This document shows positions 7,239-9,729 of a stretch of DNA of 9,729 nucleotides, in pieces. The notes beneath the pieces are model-generated. The model saw only the letters and a program-made list of their open reading frames with translations, had not been told where the DNA came from and did not search any database. The position numbers and the translations under genes are program-made. Positions within the stretch are counted from its first letter, which is position 1; the number at the start of each line of letters is the position of its first letter. Source of the DNA: JADFNO01 sp965369945 (lineage in GTDB: Bacteria > Planctomycetota > Phycisphaerae > Phycisphaerales > SM1A02); the NCBI GenBank assembly GCA_965369945.1, contig CBDUST010000163.1, positions 1 through 9,729 on the forward strand. The letters run 5' to 3'.

Positions 7239-7257
7239 AAAGCACAGCACGTGCCAA
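7239..7257 (-). promoter_or_regulatory. Sigma-54 (-24/-12) promoter of the 15-heme cytochrome operon
   Basis: The minus strand reads TGGCACG-TGCT-GTGCT, 11 of 12 defined bases of the consensus TGGCACG-N4-TTGCW. GG (7255-7254) and GC (7243-7242) are exactly 10 nt apart. The predicted start is near 7230, giving a leader of about 29 nt. The -12 GC lies 41 nt from the start codon, against 43 nt at the second such promoter (4621-4639). Confidence 0.7.
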
Positions 7258-7303
7258 CCCGGAATAGCGCCAAGGCCTAGCCCAAGCAGGGGTTATAAGT
7301 AGT

Positions 7304-7323
7304 GATTCTCAGTACTAGGAATC
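7304..7323. promoter_or_regulatory. Imperfect dyad, candidate NtrC-type activator binding site
   Basis: GATTC-TC-AGTACT-AG-GAATC is symmetric at 16 of 20 positions, with 5-bp arms and a palindromic AGTACT core. Its centre is about 84 bp upstream of the predicted sigma-54 start, within the range usual for activator sites. The A/T-rich stretch between it and the promoter could allow DNA bending. It ends 8 nt from the stop codon of the kinase gene. The activator itself is not in the window. Confidence 0.42.
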
Positions 7324-7330
7324 GAGACGC

Positions 7331-8632
7331 CTAAGCCGTTCCCGTGGCAGGGACAGCTGGACGCCTCGACGCCGGCAAATAGATGCCGAACGTCGTGCCT
7401 CGGCCGGGTTCGCTGCGCACCTCGCACCGCCCGCCGTGCCGCTTGATGAGGTTGTAACTGATAGATAAGCCCAGACCCGTTCCCTGACCGACGGGTTTGG
7501 TCGTAAAGAAGGGTTCGAAGACCCGCCCCAGATGTTGCGGTTGGATGCCATGGCCGTTGTCGGACAACTCAATCACGCACCAACGCTCGTTGCGGCTGGT
7601 TCTCACAACGAGCTTTGGTTCCTTGGTATCAGCCAACGCATCCAGCGCGTTGACGATCAGATTGACCAGGACCTGTTGCATGGCGTGGGGCATCAGGCGC
7701 AGGCTGCCGGCCTGGGGCGACAGTTCACGAACAACCTCGACGCGCTTCAGTCGATGATCGAACCGAACGATATCCAGCGCGCTGATGACGACATCGTTGA
7801 GCGGCACAGTTTCCCAGCCGCTGTCCATGGGGTGGGCGAACTCCGTCATCTGTCTGACGAGCCGACTCACACGAGCCACTTGCTCGCGGAGAGATTCGAT
7901 CGTCTCCGGGCCCATGCGCTCGGGATGGCGATCCACAAGTTGCAGCAGGCTATCCATCCCGGCCAGTGGATTGGAAATCTCATGGGCAACACCTGCGGCC
8001 ATTTGACCCATCGCAGCCATCTTTTCTTGTTGAACCAGTGCATCTTGCTGGCGGCGCACGGCGGTCTCGTTCTCCCGCAATCCCTTGCTGATGTGATTGG
8101 TGAGGTACACCGTCGCTAACAATGCAAGCATCCAACCAACGGCGGAAAACGTTGTTGATTGTTCGCTCGGCCATTGATCGGTCAACCAAAGTCCACTGCC
8201 GACCATGACGATCGCCGCGGTAGCCGCCAGGTAGGAGGTCTGCCACGGTAGCAGCAGACTGGCGAATACCATATGCAGAACGAAGAGTAGTAGCAGCGGA
8301 CTGGTAATCCCGCGTGTCCAAACGACCAGCAGTGTCAGGCACGCCAGATCCAACAACAGTTGTGCCCATGCCACAACAAGTAGCCGCCCCGGCTTCATCT
8401 TTTCGTCCGCTCCCCCATACCGTCGAAGTCTCACCCAAAAGAGCAGGTTCAACGCGAGAATCACTGCGCCAACAACCAGAATCCGTTCAGGCGTCTGGGG
8501 CCAGTCCTGCCAGAACGAACTGGCCATCGTGCCCAGCACAACGACAGCCCCCGCCACCCAACGAAGGCGAACGAATCGGCGAAGCTCCACCAGCAACAGC
8601 GGCGGTCGATCCAGTTGAGCCGCTTCCATCAT
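7331..8632 (-). CDS. Six-TM sensor histidine kinase, RegB-like membrane domain, NtrB/AtoS-like H-box
   Basis: This 433-residue kinase is complete in its signalling core. It has the H-box GVAHEISNPLAGM with phospho-acceptor His217, an N-box near 319-333, G1 DNGHGI (358-363), the F-box FEPFFTTK (372-379) and G2 GTGLGL (384-389). The first 180 residues hold about six membrane helices and no periplasmic sensor domain. At 105-112 the motif WTRGITSP, followed by a hydrophobic stretch, resembles the RegB/PrrB quinone-site heptad (GGxxNPF), so it may sense quinone-pool redox state; this is inference. Kinases with this H-box often partner NtrC-type activators of sigma-54, which fits the sigma-54 promoters downstream. 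No response regulator is in the window. The ATG overlaps the previous gene's stop (ATGA, 8629-8632), has no strong ribosome site and is followed by a second ATG, so translation is probably coupled. Confidence 0.88.
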   Translation of the reverse strand: MMEAAQLDRPPLLLVELRRFVRLRWVAGAVVVLGTMASSFWQDWPQTPERILVVGAVILALNLLFWVRLRRYGGADEKMKPGRLLVVAWAQLLLDLACLTLLVVWTRGITSPLLLLFVLHMVFASLLLPWQTSYLAATAAIVMVGSGLWLTDQWPSEQSTTFSAVGWMLALLATVYLTNHISKGLRENETAVRRQQDALVQQEKMAAMGQMAAGVAHEISNPLAGMDSLLQLVDRHPERMGPETIESLREQVARVSRLVRQMTEFAHPMDSGWETVPLNDVVISALDIVRFDHRLKRVEVVRELSPQAGSLRLMPHAMQQVLVNLIVNALDALADTKEPKLVVRTSRNERWCVIELSDNGHGIQPQHLGRVFEPFFTTKPVGQGTGLGLSISYNLIKRHGGRCEVRSEPGRGTTFGIYLPASRRPAVPATGTA

Positions 8633-9699
8633 GAACGCTTGATCTCGGTCATTGTATCTGATGTACCCTCAGCGGTCGGCGGCTCGTGCTGCACGGATCG
8701 CTCCAAGTCAAGCATCTTTATCCCTGACAGGTAGTCGGTCAAAACGATACGCCGCACGTGGCTCAGAGCACCCACCGTTTGGCTCATTCGGCCGAGCGTC
8801 TCGTGGATTTGGCGCAGCGGCACCTCCAGGGATTGTTCGCCTCCGCTGCGCCGAGCCAGGCGCGTGAGCTGCAGCTCGATCGTCGCGATAGCGTTGTTCA
8901 ACTCGTGATTCAGCGTACGGGCAACCTGGCGCAGCGTCTCGACTTTTCGCTCCTCGTTGGACTCCAATTGTTCGGCCAGACTATTGTACGCTTGCGCCAA
9001 CTCGCTGAACTCGTCGTGTTGGTTCACGTGGACGCGACAGTCGAATTCTTCGCGGGCGAGTCGTCGGCTGGCCTCGACGAGCTGGTCGATGGGCCGCAGG
9101 ATCATCATCGCCGCCCGCAACAGGACCACCATCGAGACGTTCAGCAGCCCAAGGAAGCCGACGCCCACCGCCAACCCCGTCACTCGGAACTTTCTCACCA
9201 GCGCCTCGTGTTCCCGCGCTCGGTGCTGCTGCGATTCTCGTCCCAGCTCATTCGCCCCCACTCTCAATTCCGTCGAAATCGTCAGCGCCTCAGAACCCAA
9301 CGCGGTTCGCCGTCGCTGATCGTCCGTTCGCACGGCATCGGCCACCGCGCCACCGAGCCTCAAGAGATCCTGTTGAATACGGCGAAAAGACGACTCGGCG
9401 TCTCCGGAAACCACGGGCGGCTCGCCGACCCGCTCGAGCAGCCCCGCGAGAGAAGCCGCCGCGGCCACCAGCCGTGAGGCATCCGCCGGCCGGCCGTCGC
9501 GCAACTCACGAAGTTGATCATCGAGATCGCTAAGCGTCTCGTCGATCAACAGCAGGTGTCTTGGTTCGTTGGCCGAGGCCGTACTAATCTGGATCAGATC
9601 CTCCAACAGACCGTGTAGCAGCAGTATCGCGCCGACGCCACCCACCAGCACAAGCACGATCAACGAACCAAGCAGCAGCAGCAACTTCTTACGGAGCAT
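8629..9699 (-). CDS. Membrane sensor with HAMP and H-box helix but no ATPase domain
   Basis: This 356-residue protein has two membrane helices (about 5-29 and 172-201) bounding a helical periplasmic domain of about 140 residues, in the style of four-helix-bundle sensors. A HAMP domain follows (about 196-248, with LRPIDQL), then a dimerisation/phospho-acceptor helix with RTLNHELNNAI, where His265 is in the phospho-acceptor position. The protein ends about 90 residues later with no N, G1, F or G2 box. It therefore cannot bind ATP as a kinase. It may be phosphorylated by, or form mixed dimers with, the full kinase whose start codon overlaps its stop. It could also be a degenerate kinase kept as a regulator. 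AAGGAGAT at 9711-9718 lies somewhat far (about 12 nt) from the chosen ATG. The frame is open to the window edge, so a longer N-terminus is not excluded, although the basic-hydrophobic start fits a signal anchor. Confidence 0.8.
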   Translation of the reverse strand: MLRKKLLLLLGSLIVLVLVGGVGAILLLHGLLEDLIQISTASANEPRHLLLIDETLSDLDDQLRELRDGRPADASRLVAAAASLAGLLERVGEPPVVSGDAESSFRRIQQDLLRLGGAVADAVRTDDQRRRTALGSEALTISTELRVGANELGRESQQHRAREHEALVRKFRVTGLAVGVGFLGLLNVSMVVLLRAAMMILRPIDQLVEASRRLAREEFDCRVHVNQHDEFSELAQAYNSLAEQLESNEERKVETLRQVARTLNHELNNAIATIELQLTRLARRSGGEQSLEVPLRQIHETLGRMSQTVGALSHVRRIVLTDYLSGIKMLDLERSVQHEPPTAEGTSDTMTEIKRS

Positions 9700-9729
9700 C
9701 GTGCCGTCATATCTCCTTGCTCGGCGTCG

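Noticed and set aside
7280..7303. IHF-like site and a TATAAC-type -10 box between the dyad and the first sigma-54 promoter
   Set aside because: The IHF match fails at several consensus positions, and no -35 element sits at the right distance from TATAAC; only general A/T richness is supported.
7532..8119. Long plus-strand open frame opposite the kinase gene
   Set aside because: It is a shadow of the kinase frame, whose H, N, G1, F and G2 boxes fix the minus strand as coding.
9700..9729. End of an upstream gene (a TGA is present in one frame) at the right edge
   Set aside because: Thirty bases are too few to tell a gene end from chance, and the frame of the HAMP protein is also open there.
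1..9729. tRNA, rRNA, CRISPR array, insertion sequence or attachment site
   Set aside because: Coding density is high, both spacers are short and explained by regulatory elements, and I see no direct-repeat arrays, transposase motifs or structural RNA signatures.

Overview
The window comes from a cytochrome-rich, Gram-negative-type (diderm) bacterium with moderately high GC. All seven genes I can support lie on the minus strand, so transcription runs from high to low coordinates. Four of them encode large multiheme c-type cytochromes. Counting motifs by eye gives 40 CXXCH sites plus five atypical CX3CH/CX4CH sites, about 45 potential covalent hemes, and one of these proteins runs off the window. 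Anaerobic respirers such as metal-reducing deltaproteobacteria and cytochrome-rich planctomycetes or acidobacteria carry this kind of gene content. The phylum cannot be fixed from this sequence.

Layout in the direction of transcription. (1) 9699-7331: a two-gene sensor unit. A HAMP protein with a histidine-kinase dimerisation helix but no ATPase domain overlaps by 4 bp a complete six-TM histidine kinase. The kinase's membrane part resembles the quinone-sensing RegB/PrrB region, and its H-box is NtrB/AtoS-like. (2) 7330-7202: a spacer with an imperfect dyad and, downstream of it, a near-consensus sigma-54 (-24/-12) promoter. (3) 7201-4749: a secreted 15-heme doubled-CXXCH cytochrome followed by a secreted thioredoxin-fold/TPR protein that lacks the CXXC active site. 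(4) 4748-4581: a spacer with a weak terminator-like hairpin, a 7-bp-arm inverted repeat and a second near-consensus sigma-54 promoter. (5) 4580-1: a CbcL-like fusion (11 c-type hemes plus a b-type cytochrome membrane domain), a NapC/NirT-anchored 12-heme cytochrome, and a lipoprotein-type multiheme cytochrome cut by the left edge.

How the genes may work together (inference): the membrane-bound b/c fusion and the NapC/NirT protein are two potential quinol-oxidising entry points. They would pass electrons to the periplasmic 15-heme cytochrome and the lipoprotein cytochrome, and then to an acceptor or outer-membrane conduit outside the window. CbcL and ImcH play this kind of role in Geobacter. 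Both cytochrome operons appear to have sigma-54 promoters with near-identical promoter-to-start geometry. A kinase with a possible quinone-binding motif lies directly upstream. This suggests a redox-controlled electron-export regulon whose NtrC-type activator would be encoded outside the window. The thioredoxin-fold/TPR protein may assist assembly of the cytochromes.
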